Shown here: in pieces, positions 1 to 8,463 of the stretch
How positions within the stretch are numbered: the stretch's first letter is position 1
Layout of the letters: each line of letters opens with the position of its first letter
Assembly (NCBI GenBank): GCA_040904765.1
Contig: JBBDST010000064.1
Coordinates: 3,710 to 67,709 of the forward strand
Length of the DNA: 64,000 bases
Reading direction: 5' to 3'
DNA from: JBBDST01 sp040904765
GTDB taxonomy: Bacteria; Actinomycetota; Nitriliruptoria; Nitriliruptorales; Nitriliruptoraceae
Program-made: the position numbers and the translations under genes
Notes under the pieces: model-generated
The model's database searches: none
Told to the model about the DNA's origin: nothing
Seen by the model: the letters and a program-made list of their open reading frames with translations, nothing else

Positions 1-593
1 CCAGGGCAGACCACGTTCGCACGAATACCGTAGGGAGCATTGGCGATCGCAAGGTTGGTGGTGAGCGCAATCACCCCAGTTTTGGAGGTCTGATAGGCGA
101 TCCCTGGATGGTTCACAATCGCCGCATGTGACGCAATATTCACGATCACACCACTGTTTTGGGCTCGCATTACCGGCAGCACATGCTTGCAGGTCATCAC
201 CATGCCGGTGAGGTTGATTGTCGTGATGCGCTCGAATGCTTCGACGTCAATTTCCGTTACGGGCGCGTCACCTGCAGCAATCGACACGCCGACGTTGTTG
301 TGCAGAATGTCGATGCGTCCATGCGCGTTCGTGACCGTGTTGATAAGCGCAATGATCTGCTGCTCATCGGTGATGTCACACGCGATCGCTTCGGCGTTGC
401 CACCGTCAGCACGCACCAGATCGACGGTGTCCTGTGCGCTGTCAAGCCGGCGGTCAACGCAGATGACCGTTGCTCCTTCGCGGGCGAACGTCAGGGCGGT
501 TGCACGACCGTTGCCAATCGTTTCTCCGTCGGTTTGACCTGCCCCGACGATCACCGCAATTTTTCCAGCCAGTTTGCCTGTCACGATGGTCAC
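1..593 (-). CDS. SDR-family oxidoreductase, truncated by the window edge
   Basis: NAD(P)-dependent short-chain dehydrogenase/reductase; the substrate cannot be told. Reading the minus strand from a GTG at 593 gives about 197 residues before the window ends. They contain the Rossmann glycine motif in a spaced form (GAG at residues 18-20, followed by GNGRA), the NNVG motif near residue 95, and the catalytic Ser with YQTSK near residues 145-165. The C-terminal substrate loop is missing only because the window stops. The GTG overlaps the stop of the upstream carboxymuconolactone decarboxylase gene (GTGA), so the two are probably co-translated. Confidence 0.9.
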   Translation of the reverse strand, partial: MTIVTGKLAGKIAVIVGAGQTDGETIGNGRATALTFAREGATVICVDRRLDSAQDTVDLVRADGGNAEAIACDITDEQQIIALINTVTNAHGRIDILHNNVGVSIAAGDAPVTEIDVEAFERITTINLTGMVMTCKHVLPVMRAQNSGVIVNIASHAAIVNHPGIAYQTSKTGVIALTTNLAIANAPYGIRANVVCP

Positions 594-979
594 TTTCCGT
601 CAGAGCCGTGAGGATTTTCAACATATTTTTCGATGCAACGCATCAGATCGATGGCGGCCGGAATCCCGGCGTATGGCGCCATGTGCATCGCCAGTTCACG
701 CAGTTCATCAAACGTCACACCGTTACGTACAGCACCGGGCAGGTGCAACGCCAGTTCGTGTTCGCGTCCAAGTACTGCGATGGTGGTAACTGAAATGATG
801 CTGCGCGTACGGGCATCAAGTCCTGGACGGGTCCACACTTGTCCCCATGCGGCGTCCGTAACGTAACGCTGAAATTCCTGCCAGAACGGGTCATCGAGAC
901 GGCGCGCTTCTCGTTCTTTCACGTACTCCTCCCCGAGCACGTCCATGCGCTTTTGCCGGCCTTTTTCGAAGTAATCCAT
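590..979 (-). CDS. carboxymuconolactone decarboxylase (PcaC-like) family protein
   Basis: Small all-alpha protein of the CMD/AhpD superfamily, 129 residues, close to the length of PcaC, which decarboxylates 4-carboxymuconolactone in the protocatechuate pathway. The core with ARTRSIISVTTIAVLGR, followed by ELALHLPGAVRNGVT and AYAGIPAAIDLM-like segments, fits PcaC-type proteins. No CxxC is present, which argues against an AhpD peroxidase. I chose the ATG at 979 because it has AGGGAGA just upstream and matches where PcaC proteins begin; an in-frame ATG at 1012 also has a GAGG but lies in a hairpin. The stop overlaps the SDR start, so the pair may act on one aromatic or lactone substrate (inference). 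Confidence 0.85.
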   Translation of the reverse strand: MDYFEKGRQKRMDVLGEEYVKEREARRLDDPFWQEFQRYVTDAAWGQVWTRPGLDARTRSIISVTTIAVLGREHELALHLPGAVRNGVTFDELRELAMHMAPYAGIPAAIDLMRCIEKYVENPHGSDGK

Positions 980-1001
980 CGGTCTCCCTATGTTGTTGTC
1001 T

Positions 1002-1021
1002 GGACGGTTCATCCCCCGTCC
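1002..1021 (-). other. short inverted repeat over the alternative upstream ATG
   Basis: GGACGG and CCGTCC form six-base arms around an eight-base loop that contains the ATG at 1012. In the transcript the hairpin would hide the GAGGACGG ribosome-binding stretch of this upstream start. It may favour the start at 979 or be chance. Confidence 0.3.
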
Positions 1022-1081
1022 TCAAGCCTCACGGTAAAACTCTTTTTTGAAACTTAGCGACCCAACAGTTGTTCGGACGAA

Positions 1082-1115
1082 GAAAAAACTGGCGGCCTCT
1101 CAGGCGGCCGCCAGT
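1082..1115 (-). terminator. rho-independent terminator after the amidase gene
   Basis: On the minus strand a perfect 10-bp stem (ACTGGCGGCC with GGCCGCCAGT, loop of eight) is followed directly by six T. It lies just beyond the stop of the amidase gene at 1124 and would end the amidase/LLM transcript, separating it from the decarboxylase-SDR pair. Confidence 0.85.
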
Positions 1116-1123
1116 CAACAGAT

Positions 1124-2479
1124 CTAGGTGGTGCTTTTCTTTACCACGGGTCGAGCAGTATGCCAATCGGTGGCGCCCTGGTAGGCGACTGCGGTACGCA
1201 GCAGCAACCCGTCACGCCAGGGGCTTGCTGCAAGTTGCATGCCGACGGGCAAACCGTCCACAAACCCAACCGGTACCGACACTGCCGGGGCAGCTGCCAT
1301 CGACCATGCGAATGTCTTTTCGGTGAGACGGTGGGTCGTTTTGATCATGTCGGCTCCGACAATCGGCGGAGTCAACACTGGTGTTGACGGTGCAGCGACG
1401 ATATCGACTTCGGCAAACACGCTTTCGGACTGCCGAATCCAACTGTTGCGCCAATCAAGAGCCTCGGCATACTGCATGCCGGTGGTGTTCACCCCAAACT
1501 GCAGCCGGTCGAATTCGGGTTTACCAAAACCGTCCGGGTTGGTCTCGAGCCGTTCTTTATGGAACGCAGCCGCATCCGAATACAGCAGGGATTTCATCTG
1601 ATCCTGGGCCTGTTCGGCGTTCGGGATCGTAATTTCACGCAGGCTTGCCCCAAGTGATTCGAGCGTCTCTAAGGCTTGATGTACTCGGGTTGTGATGGCC
1701 GGATCGACGTTTTCGAAAAAGAAATTCGTGGGAATGCCGATACGTACGCCAGCGATGCCCTGATGCAAGCCGCGCAGCAGCTCGTCGCCTGGTCCTGACC
1801 GTGAACTGCTGTCGTCTGCGTCATAGCCTTCCATAGCGGCCAGCATGCGTGCGACGTCTTCAGCCCGGTAGGCCATCGGCCCGATCGTGTCAAACGACAG
1901 GCTGACCCGTACCGAACCACCGTTTGATACCCGGCCAAGCGTCGGTCGAATCCCAACGACGCCGTTGATAGTTGCCGGCAGCCGCACGGAACCGCCAGTG
2001 TCGGTACCAAGTGCACCGTCACACATTTGGGCGGCAACCGCCGCACCGGAACCACCCGACGATCCGCCGGGGATGTGGTCGGTGTTCCACGGATTACGGC
2101 AGGGCCCAAAGTGGGCGTTTTGCGTTGTCCCGCCAAACGCAAACTCGTGCAGGTTGGTTTTGCCGATGATGATTGCGCCGGCTGCTTTGAGTTTGGTGAT
2201 GACGGTCGCGTCAGTTTGTGGCACGTAATCTTTAAAAAACGACGACCCGCTGGTTGTACGCACCCCGGCCGTATCAATATTGTCTTTCACCGCGATCGTC
2301 ATGCCGTGCAGCACACCGAGCCACTGGCCACGTTCAGCGGCTTGATCGAGACGCTCGGCGTCTTGGCGAGCCGCATCGTCCATCACCGTGATGAACGCGT
2401 TTATGGCCGGGTTATCTGTTTCGATGGCGGCAAGTTGGGTGGCAACAGTGTCCGCTGCGCTGGCGTTTGATAAGGGCAT
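1124..2479 (-). CDS. amidase, amidase-signature family
   Basis: 451-residue amide hydrolase of the amidase-signature family. The Ser-cisSer-Lys catalytic triad is visible: Lys65 in VKDNID, the glycine/serine-rich GGSSGG at 138-143 and Ser164 in GTDTGGSVR. It is shorter than GatA (about 480) and there is no gatB or gatC nearby, so a free-standing amidase is more likely than the tRNA amidotransferase subunit. A weaker GAG precedes the ATG. It sits 45 bp after the LLM oxidoreductase gene on the same strand and is followed by a strong terminator. A related amidase, clearly a paralogue, lies at 61483-62820. Substrate unknown. Confidence 0.92.
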   Translation of the reverse strand: MPLSNASAADTVATQLAAIETDNPAINAFITVMDDAARQDAERLDQAAERGQWLGVLHGMTIAVKDNIDTAGVRTTSGSSFFKDYVPQTDATVITKLKAAGAIIIGKTNLHEFAFGGTTQNAHFGPCRNPWNTDHIPGGSSGGSGAAVAAQMCDGALGTDTGGSVRLPATINGVVGIRPTLGRVSNGGSVRVSLSFDTIGPMAYRAEDVARMLAAMEGYDADDSSSRSGPGDELLRGLHQGIAGVRIGIPTNFFFENVDPAITTRVHQALETLESLGASLREITIPNAEQAQDQMKSLLYSDAAAFHKERLETNPDGFGKPEFDRLQFGVNTTGMQYAEALDWRNSWIRQSESVFAEVDIVAAPSTPVLTPPIVGADMIKTTHRLTEKTFAWSMAAAPAVSVPVGFVDGLPVGMQLAASPWRDGLLLRTAVAYQGATDWHTARPVVKKSTT

Positions 2480-2524
2480 TACACGCTCGTTTCATAGTTG
2501 TCGGGGGAACGGTTGGCGGCAGGT

Positions 2525-3460
2525 TTAGGCGTCGTATTTCTTGACGACTTCACGTGCCAAGAAGTCGACCTGCTGTGCGAACGTGTCCGGCCCAACAACC
2601 GGAATAAACACAATGTGCTGCAATCCTGCTTCTTCATATTCTTTAATGCGGTTACGCGCATATTCGGGATCACCGGCAAGGAAGATGCGCCGGATCTGGT
2701 CGTCGTTGAACTCCATCCCGTAGCGTTTTGCGAGGTGAAATTTCGCGTGGTTAAACGCATGTTCGCCGTCTTCGTCGATGAACGTGTGAATCGCCATAGA
2801 GCGAGTGATCTTGTCAAAATCGCGCCCGTACTCGGCTGTCTGTGTTTGCATCTGTGCAACCCCGCGGGCGTATCCGTTTGGGGACACGAACGACGGGAAC
2901 CAGCCGTCACCAAGTTGGGCGGTGCGTTGCACAGCTCGTTCAGATTTGCCGCCAATCCAGATCGGCGGGCCTCCTGGCTGTACGGGACGTGGCTCCATAG
3001 TGATGTCTTCAAACTGGAAGAATTCGCCTTGATGGGTGACGTTTGGCCCGGCCCACAGTTTGCGAATTGCGGCCACAGCTTCGTCGGTGCGGACACCACG
3101 GCGGGCCTTTGGGATGCCGACTGCTTCGAAGTCTTTATCGCCCTCACCGCCAACACCGATACCAAAAATGAACCGGCCGCCAGACAGGTGGTCGATCGTG
3201 GTCGTCTGTTTGGCTACCAAACTGGGGTGTTTTAACGGCAGCAGCACGATGCCCGAACCAAGCTGCACCCGGTGGGTTGCTCCGGCAAAGAAACCAAGCG
3301 TGGTGATGCAATCCATGATTGGGTTTTCGAACGCGATGTGTTCACCGGCCCACAACGAGTCGTATCCGGCTTCTTCCACTTGGATGGCAACATCACGGAA
3401 AAACTCGCCGTCTGGCATTCCTTCGGGATACTGGCCTGCACCTTGGATTCCGAACTTCAT
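2525..3460 (-). CDS. LLM-class (F420/FMN-type) oxidoreductase, copy 1
   Basis: 311-residue TIM-barrel flavin- or F420-dependent oxidoreductase of the luciferase-like superfamily (TIGR03619-like subgroup). Visible landmarks are GIGVGGEGDKDFEAVG, characteristic of the LLM cofactor loop, GGPPIWIGGKSERAV near residues 165-180 and RTAQLGDGWFP. In Actinobacteria such proteins usually use F420, but the sequence alone does not decide the cofactor. ATG with GGGAGG upstream. It is followed by the amidase on the same strand. The gene next upstream (3716-4648) is about 85% identical at protein level by eye, so this is a recent tandem duplication. Confidence 0.92.
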   Translation of the reverse strand: MKFGIQGAGQYPEGMPDGEFFRDVAIQVEEAGYDSLWAGEHIAFENPIMDCITTLGFFAGATHRVQLGSGIVLLPLKHPSLVAKQTTTIDHLSGGRFIFGIGVGGEGDKDFEAVGIPKARRGVRTDEAVAAIRKLWAGPNVTHQGEFFQFEDITMEPRPVQPGGPPIWIGGKSERAVQRTAQLGDGWFPSFVSPNGYARGVAQMQTQTAEYGRDFDKITRSMAIHTFIDEDGEHAFNHAKFHLAKRYGMEFNDDQIRRIFLAGDPEYARNRIKEYEEAGLQHIVFIPVVGPDTFAQQVDFLAREVVKKYDA

Positions 3461-3715
3461 CTGTTGCCTCCCGGTGAGTTATGTGAATTTTTATGCCACA
3501 TATTCCGCAGTATGGTCGCATAACCACCTGCGGCACAACTTTAGTCCTGTTCGTGGACATCAGCTGACCAACATGAGCTGTCACCTCGCGCCGGCAACAA
3601 ATGAGCCGACAAAACCGTCACGTTTCCGCCACGAGCGTAAGTTCGTCGATGCAACAAGACCCACGGCAGGTATTACTTGCGCCCGTTGTTCACCGCGTCC
3701 GTCCGCAATTTAACG

Positions 3716-4648
3716 TCATTCGTATTTCGTGATCACTTCACGAGACAAGTAGTCGACCTGCTGCTGGAACATGTCGGGCCCAACCACCGGAATAAACACG
3801 ATGTGTTCCATACCTGCCGCCTCGTACTCTTTAATCCGGCTACGGGCATAGTCAGGGTCACCGGCAAGGAAGATGCGGCGGATCTGTTCGTCGGTGAACT
3901 CCATGCCATAACGTTTCGCTAGGTGGGACTGGGCATGATTGAACGCATGCTCACCGTCATCATCCACAAACGTGTGAATCGCCATAGCCCGCGTAATCTT
4001 GTCAAAATCACGGCCATATTGGGCGGTTTGTTGGCGCAGTTGAGCCACACCACGGGCGTACCCGTTTGGTGACACGAACCCGGGAAACCATCCGTCCCCG
4101 AGTTGGGCGGTGCGGCGCACTGCACGTTCGGACTTACCACCCACCCAGATTGGTGGCCCGCCCAGCTGCACGGGCCGTGGCTCCATAGTGATCTCTTCAA
4201 ACTGAAAAAATTCGCCCTGATGAGTTGCGTTTGGACCCGCCCACAAGGCACGGATCGCCGCCACAGCCTCATCGGTACGCAACCCGCGGCGGGCCTTTGA
4301 GATACCGACTGCCTCGAAGTCTTTGTCTCCCTCGCCTCCAACCCCGATCCCGAAAATGAACCGGCCGCCAGAGAGATGATCGATCGTGGTGGTTTGTTTC
4401 GCCACCAAACTCGGATGTTTTAATGGCAGCAGGATGATGCCTGAACCAAGCTGCACCCGGCGTGTAACCGCCGCAAAAAACCCCAGCGTTGTGACCGCGT
4501 CAAGCAACGGGTTTTTGAATGCGACGTGTTCACCGACCCACAACGAGTCGTACCCGGCCTCTTCCACCTGGATGGCAACATCACGGAAAAACCCGCCGTC
4601 TGGCATTCCTTCAGGATACGCACCTGCACCTTGAATACCGAACTTCAC
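3716..4648 (-). CDS. LLM-class (F420/FMN-type) oxidoreductase, copy 2
   Basis: Paralogue of the neighbouring gene, 310 residues and collinear from first to last residue, differing at about 47 positions. The same GIGVGGEGDKDF loop and GGKSERAVRRTAQLGDGWFP segment are kept, so both copies should be active. I chose the GTG at 4648 because it aligns exactly with the ATG of copy 1 and has GGAAGG upstream; an in-frame ATG at 4684 would add a tail absent from copy 1. About 255 bp separate the copies, enough for copy 1 to have its own promoter. Differences cluster early in the barrel (residues 38-65), where substrate loops might differ (inference). Confidence 0.92.
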   Translation of the reverse strand: MKFGIQGAGAYPEGMPDGGFFRDVAIQVEEAGYDSLWVGEHVAFKNPLLDAVTTLGFFAAVTRRVQLGSGIILLPLKHPSLVAKQTTTIDHLSGGRFIFGIGVGGEGDKDFEAVGISKARRGLRTDEAVAAIRALWAGPNATHQGEFFQFEEITMEPRPVQLGGPPIWVGGKSERAVRRTAQLGDGWFPGFVSPNGYARGVAQLRQQTAQYGRDFDKITRAMAIHTFVDDDGEHAFNHAQSHLAKRYGMEFTDEQIRRIFLAGDPDYARSRIKEYEAAGMEHIVFIPVVGPDMFQQQVDYLSREVITKYE

Positions 4649-4686
4649 CTTCTGCCTTCCGGTCGGTGAAGTGACGTGGTGCACCG

Positions 4687-4827
4687 TTAGCGCCGGGTGG
4701 CTTCTACCACGTCGTCGAAACGCACATCCATCTGTTCGGTCACCTTAACACTGACCCGCACGTCACGGGAAGCAATCGGTCGCGTCACATCCCCAGTTGT
4801 GGGCAATGTCGTTAGCGCATGCACCAT
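4687..4827 (-). CDS. possible small ORF or gene remnant upstream of LLM copy 2
   Basis: Forty-six codons ending 38 bp before the LLM copy 2 start. The product would begin MVHALTT, with a charged C-terminal half (VRVSVKVTEQMDVRF). The frame stays open further upstream to about 4915 and encodes a hydrophobic stretch resembling a membrane helix (FFIAAAWQFLWAG), but I see no good start codon or ribosome-binding site there. It may be a decayed small membrane-protein gene. I do not recognise a family. Confidence 0.25.
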   Translation of the reverse strand: MVHALTTLPTTGDVTRPIASRDVRVSVKVTEQMDVRFDDVVEATRR

Positions 4828-5080
4828 GCAACCGGCCCACAAGAACTGCCATGCAGCGGCGATAAAGAAAGACCCGGCGAAACCGGAACGTTCGGCTGCT
4901 CAAGCGAGAAACGTAACGGGGGCACGCACACAACATCGCCTGATCGTCTCGTTCGGGTAGGGACGGGACGATCACCTACCGTCCTCGTAGTTCACTTTTC
5001 GCCGTAGGACACCCTGTTTTTGGGCACGTGATGTGACCGCTTCGCCTCTCCAACAACGATGTTCACTGCGCACTACAGGG
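4828..5080. other. intergenic region between MFS and LLM genes
   Basis: No convincing gene. An imperfect dyad (ATCGTC...GACGAT, 4944-4973) is present without a T-run. The hydrophobic reading frame described for the small ORF continues into the lower part of this region. Confidence 0.4.
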
Positions 5081-6253
5081 TCACATTCCTAGCTGTCGAT
5101 AACGGCGTTTCGCATACAGAAAAAACCCGATCGCGGCGACCTGCATCGCAGCACCAATAAAAAACGAGACGGTGAATCCATAGCGATCGGCAATCCCACC
5201 AAAACTCAACGGCCCAAGGACCCCGCCGACCCACACACCCGACTGAGCGATGCTTGTCGCTACAGCAGTCTGGCTTTCGTTCTTGATCGCGACCGTGAAC
5301 TGAAACAGGCCTTGCCAGCTCCAGCCGATCGCGAACCCGACAATCAACACGGTCGCAAAGAACGCCGACTGCTGGCTAAAGCCCATCGTATAAAAGGTGA
5401 CAGCCCCCACCCCAGTGCACGCCACAATGCCCAGGATGCCGTCGGAATGGAGCCGGTCCGCTAGACCTCCAATCAGTACCCGAAGCACGATGGCCAGCAA
5501 ACTTGACCCAAAAAGCATCCGGCCAGCGGAGATCTCTCCCCAACCAATGGAGACGGCAGCCGGCACAAAAAAGATGCTAAAGGCGTTCACCGCAGCAGCA
5601 GCCAAACCTCCACCGATAGCGACCATGATGAGCGGAAGCATCACAAGTTCGCCACGTTGACCACTTGCCGTCACCCGTTGACGGATCATGTCGGGTGGCA
5701 GTTGGCGGATTGTTGAGGTAAATAATCCGGCGATGACCGTGCCGAAACCCACGGCAATAAAGACGGTGCGCCACGGGACATACAGGGCCGCCACCGGTAC
5801 AGCCATGCCCGCCACCAGCGTTGCCATCGGCACTGCTGCCTGTTTTACGCCAAACGCCAACCCGCGCGCTGTGGATACACCTTGAGCAATCGCCAGGTTG
5901 CCTGCCGGGTGAACGATCGCGTTGGCGCAGCCGACCACCCCAAGGCAAACAAATAATCCCCGCCAACTTTGCACCACAAGTCCGATTGCGAGGTATCCCG
6001 CGAACGCTGTCATGCCAGCGAGTCGCAAACTTTTGATCGGCCCCCAGCGCTGCGCAAGTCGACCGAGCGGGATCGACGCGACGGCCGACATGAGGAAAAA
6101 TACGCTGGCGACCAGTCCAAACTGTCCTGGGGTGATGGCGACGTCTTGACGCACCTGCAACGACAGGGCGCCGACGAGAAACACTGGCAGCATTACAAAC
6201 GACACCATCGCGACTACTACCGCGACCGTGCGTATTTCGTCTTTGCGCGTCAT
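5081..6253 (-). CDS. MFS transporter, copy 1
   Basis: About 390 residues with the twelve alternating hydrophobic segments of the major facilitator superfamily. The loop 2-3 signature appears as GRLAQRWGPIKS near residues 63-74, and a second conserved patch, VAIKNESQTAVATSIAQSG, lies in the C-terminal half. The substrate cannot be read from the sequence; the neighbouring amidase and LLM genes suggest a small organic acid or amide (inference). The ATG at 6253 has GGTGG upstream; a GTG four codons earlier is possible. The next gene upstream is a paralogue at roughly 65% identity by eye. Confidence 0.9.
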   Translation of the reverse strand: MTRKDEIRTVAVVVAMVSFVMLPVFLVGALSLQVRQDVAITPGQFGLVASVFFLMSAVASIPLGRLAQRWGPIKSLRLAGMTAFAGYLAIGLVVQSWRGLFVCLGVVGCANAIVHPAGNLAIAQGVSTARGLAFGVKQAAVPMATLVAGMAVPVAALYVPWRTVFIAVGFGTVIAGLFTSTIRQLPPDMIRQRVTASGQRGELVMLPLIMVAIGGGLAAAAVNAFSIFFVPAAVSIGWGEISAGRMLFGSSLLAIVLRVLIGGLADRLHSDGILGIVACTGVGAVTFYTMGFSQQSAFFATVLIVGFAIGWSWQGLFQFTVAIKNESQTAVATSIAQSGVWVGGVLGPLSFGGIADRYGFTVSFFIGAAMQVAAIGFFLYAKRRYRQLGM

Positions 6254-6387
6254 ACTGCCACCCACAACTTTCAGAATTTTGCGCGCGGCTGTCCCTATAA
6301 CAGAATAACAGACGCGACAGCGCGACTCCCTGCGCCGCCCAACAGGACGTTCGTCCCATCGTGTGGTGCTTTCGTAAAACTATAGGG

Positions 6388-7560
6388 TCATAAACCCAAA
6401 CGCTGGTAACACCGTTTTGCATACACAATGAACCCGACCGATATCACCTGCAAAACAGCGGCAGTGAAAAACGAAATGGCAAAGCCATACCGCTCGGCGA
6501 TTAAACCAAAACTGAGCGGTCCAGCGACACCGCCAACCCACACACCAGACTGCACAATGCCTGCCGCAACCGCCGTCTGACTTTCATTTTTGATCGCCAC
6601 TGCGAACTGGAACAGCCCCGGCCAACCCCAGCCGATTCCAAACGCAAGCACAAACACGCCCGCATAAAACAACGAAAAGCGACTAAACCCAAGGAGGAAA
6701 AAAGTAACTGCGCCAACTGCGATGAAGGTCGCGACCCATGTCAGACCGTCCGACTTGAACCGGTCCGCTAACCCGCCAATAATGATTCGTACTGCGATCG
6801 ACAGGGAACTGGCCACAGCAAGGAGTTGTCCGGCAGAGATCTCCTCCCAACCGGTCGCCACAGCAGCCGGCACGAAAAAGATGCCAAGCGCATTCACTGC
6901 TGCCGCTGCCAGTGCTCCGCCAATCGAAAGCATGATTAACGGATACAACACAACCTTTTTCGGTTGACCGGTCGCGGTCATCCGCCGCTGGATCTGCTCG
7001 GCTGGCAGTTCGGTGATCATTGACGCGAACATGCCGGTGATTACAGCACCAAATCCGACCGTGATAAACACGCTGCGCCACGGCATAAGGGTTGCTGCGA
7101 CCGGCACAGCCATCCCGGCAGTCAGCGTTGCGAGCGGCACGGCAGCCTGTTTTACACCGAACGCCAATCCGCGCGCTTTGGAAACACCGCGGGTAATAGC
7201 AAGGTTTCCTGCCGGCTGAGCCAGCGCGTTCGCACACCCGACCACACCGAGACAGACAAAGAAAAACTGCCAACTTTCGGCGATTATGCCAATACCCAGA
7301 TAGCCGCTTAGCGCCAACACGCCAGCGACACGAAAGCTACGAATCGGACCCCACCTTTGCGCGACGCGACCTAAAGGAATCGAGGCGACGGCCGACACTA
7401 AGAAAAACACGCCGGCGACAAGCCCGAACTGTGCAGGCGTAATCGCAAGGTCTTGACGGATTTGAAGCGATAAGGCGCCCACCAGATACACGGGTAGCAT
7501 CACAAACGCCACCATCGACACGACGACGCCGACGGTTCGTGTCTCGTGTATTCGTGCCAT
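6388..7560 (-). CDS. MFS transporter, copy 2
   Basis: 390-residue twelve-helix major facilitator carrier, collinear with the downstream copy. The motif GRVAQRWGPIRS and the block VAIKNESQTAVAAGIVQSG are conserved between the two. The ATG at 7560 has a clear AGGTGAG. The two copies have diverged more than the two LLM genes, so the duplications were separate or the carriers evolved faster. It begins the long minus-strand run MFS2, MFS1, LLM2, LLM1, amidase, which reads as a possible uptake-and-breakdown block; intergenic gaps of 120-430 bp mean a single operon is not certain. Confidence 0.9.
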   Translation of the reverse strand: MARIHETRTVGVVVSMVAFVMLPVYLVGALSLQIRQDLAITPAQFGLVAGVFFLVSAVASIPLGRVAQRWGPIRSFRVAGVLALSGYLGIGIIAESWQFFFVCLGVVGCANALAQPAGNLAITRGVSKARGLAFGVKQAAVPLATLTAGMAVPVAATLMPWRSVFITVGFGAVITGMFASMITELPAEQIQRRMTATGQPKKVVLYPLIMLSIGGALAAAAVNALGIFFVPAAVATGWEEISAGQLLAVASSLSIAVRIIIGGLADRFKSDGLTWVATFIAVGAVTFFLLGFSRFSLFYAGVFVLAFGIGWGWPGLFQFAVAIKNESQTAVAAGIVQSGVWVGGVAGPLSFGLIAERYGFAISFFTAAVLQVISVGFIVYAKRCYQRLGL

Positions 7561-7761
7561 CTCACCTGTCCTACGTCAACCGTGCCGCAAAAACCGCGCG
7601 TGACCTCATATACGACACGTTTGGCTCGGCGCTATCCACAACTGCCCTAGCCCTGGCTTACCCATTGAGCCGGTCAGGGCAGTTCTTTCTTTTCGGTACC
7701 TTAGTGGGGGCACGGTACGTCTCTTTTCACTCCCTTAGCTCAAACGCTGAAAGGTGTTCTT

Positions 7762-8124
7762 ATGCGCGTACGGTTGCTTCTCGCCACATCTCTTCTGGCT
7801 GTTGGTCTCGCTGCTTGTGGTGGCGACGACAGTTCAGAAACCTCCAACGGCACGGCAGCCACGGCCGTGACGATTGAAGCTGGCGACCTGTTCTTCGCCC
7901 CCGAAACACTGAACGTTTCGGCTGAAGGCGTGGCAATCACTTTGGAAAATATTGGCCTGGTCGAACATAACCTGGTGATTGACGAAGTCGGACTTGAGAT
8001 GTATGTCGACGTCAACGACACCGCCATCGAAACGGTGGTGTTGTCGCCCGGCTCATACGACTTTTACTGCTCCATCCCTGGCCACCGTGAAGCCGGCATG
8101 GAAGGCGTCATCACCGCGTCGTGA
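7762..8124 (+). CDS. cupredoxin-domain lipoprotein
   Basis: 120-residue exported protein. The N-terminus is a lipoprotein signal with lipobox LAAC (Cys19), so it should be anchored on the outer face of the membrane. The rest is a plastocyanin/azurin-like fold: EHNLVID supplies the first His, and YCSIPGHREAGMEG gives the C-x4-H-x4-M ligand set of a type 1 copper site. It is probably a small electron carrier or copper-binding protein. ATG with AAAGGTG. It stands alone on the plus strand, followed by a strong hairpin. No oxidase or reductase partner is adjacent. Confidence 0.92.
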   Translation: MRVRLLLATSLLAVGLAACGGDDSSETSNGTAATAVTIEAGDLFFAPETLNVSAEGVAITLENIGLVEHNLVIDEVGLEMYVDVNDTAIETVVLSPGSYDFYCSIPGHREAGMEGVITAS

Positions 8125-8142
8125 TGACTGAGGCTTAAACGA

Positions 8143-8186
8143 ACATGATGGCGGCGAAGCGCATATGCCCTTCGCCGCCATCATGT
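8143..8186 (+). terminator. hairpin terminator after the cupredoxin gene
   Basis: A perfect 16-bp inverted repeat (arms at 8143-8158 and 8171-8186, loop of 12) begins 18 bp after the stop codon. The following sequence is T-rich but has no clean run, and the hairpin could also stop the tRNA transcript coming from the other strand. Confidence 0.7.
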
Positions 8187-8205
8187 TGTCGTGTTCAAGC
8201 TGTTG

Positions 8206-8280
8206 CGCGCTGGGAGGGATTCGAACCCCCGACCTTTTGATCCGTAGTCAAATGCTCTATCCAGGCTGAGCTACCAGCGC
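8206..8280 (-). tRNA. tRNA-Arg (anticodon ACG)
   Basis: A full cloverleaf on the minus strand: acceptor GCGCTGG/CCAGCGC, T arm with GGTTCGAATCC, anticodon stem TTTGA/TCAAA around loop CTACGGA giving ACG (reads CGU/CGC/CGA after deamination to inosine). Discriminator G; the CCA end is not encoded. Confidence 0.95.
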
Positions 8281-8293
8281 AATACGTGTTTCG

Positions 8294-8384
8294 CGGAGGC
8301 TGAGGGATTTGAACCCTCGAGGGCCTTAAAAGACCCAACGGGATTAGCAATCCCGCGCCATAGACCAGACTAGGCGAAGCCTCC
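8294..8384 (-). tRNA. tRNA-Ser (anticodon GCT)
   Basis: Class II tRNA with a long variable arm on the minus strand. Acceptor GGAGGCT/AGCCTCC, anticodon stem CGGGA/TCCCG with loop TTGCTAA giving GCU (AGC/AGU serine codons), variable arm from about 8317 to 8338, T loop TTCAAAT. It lies 13 bp upstream of tRNA-Arg, probably in one transcript. Confidence 0.95.
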
Positions 8385-8463
8385 AGGCGCGCCTGCGTCG
8401 CCGCAGCAGCGCAGAGTGCATGAAGCGTAGCAGCGTAACACGTTCGCGCAGAACGCTACGCCG

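Noticed and set aside
1124..2479. GatA subunit of the Asp/Glu-tRNA amidotransferase
   Set aside because: No gatB or gatC nearby, shorter length, and a close paralogue elsewhere in the window.
3036..3713. 225-codon plus-strand frame over LLM copy 1 and the gap
   Set aside because: Mostly antisense to a clear LLM gene and without ribosome-binding site or homology.
4763..4975. 70-codon minus-strand frame upstream of LLM copy 2
   Set aside because: Arg/Cys-rich and out of frame with the more protein-like hydrophobic frame; no start signal.
8424..8463. GCGTAGC/GCTACGC dyad between tRNA-Ser and the tartrate dehydratase gene as a terminator
   Set aside because: The loop is more than 20 bases and no T-run follows.
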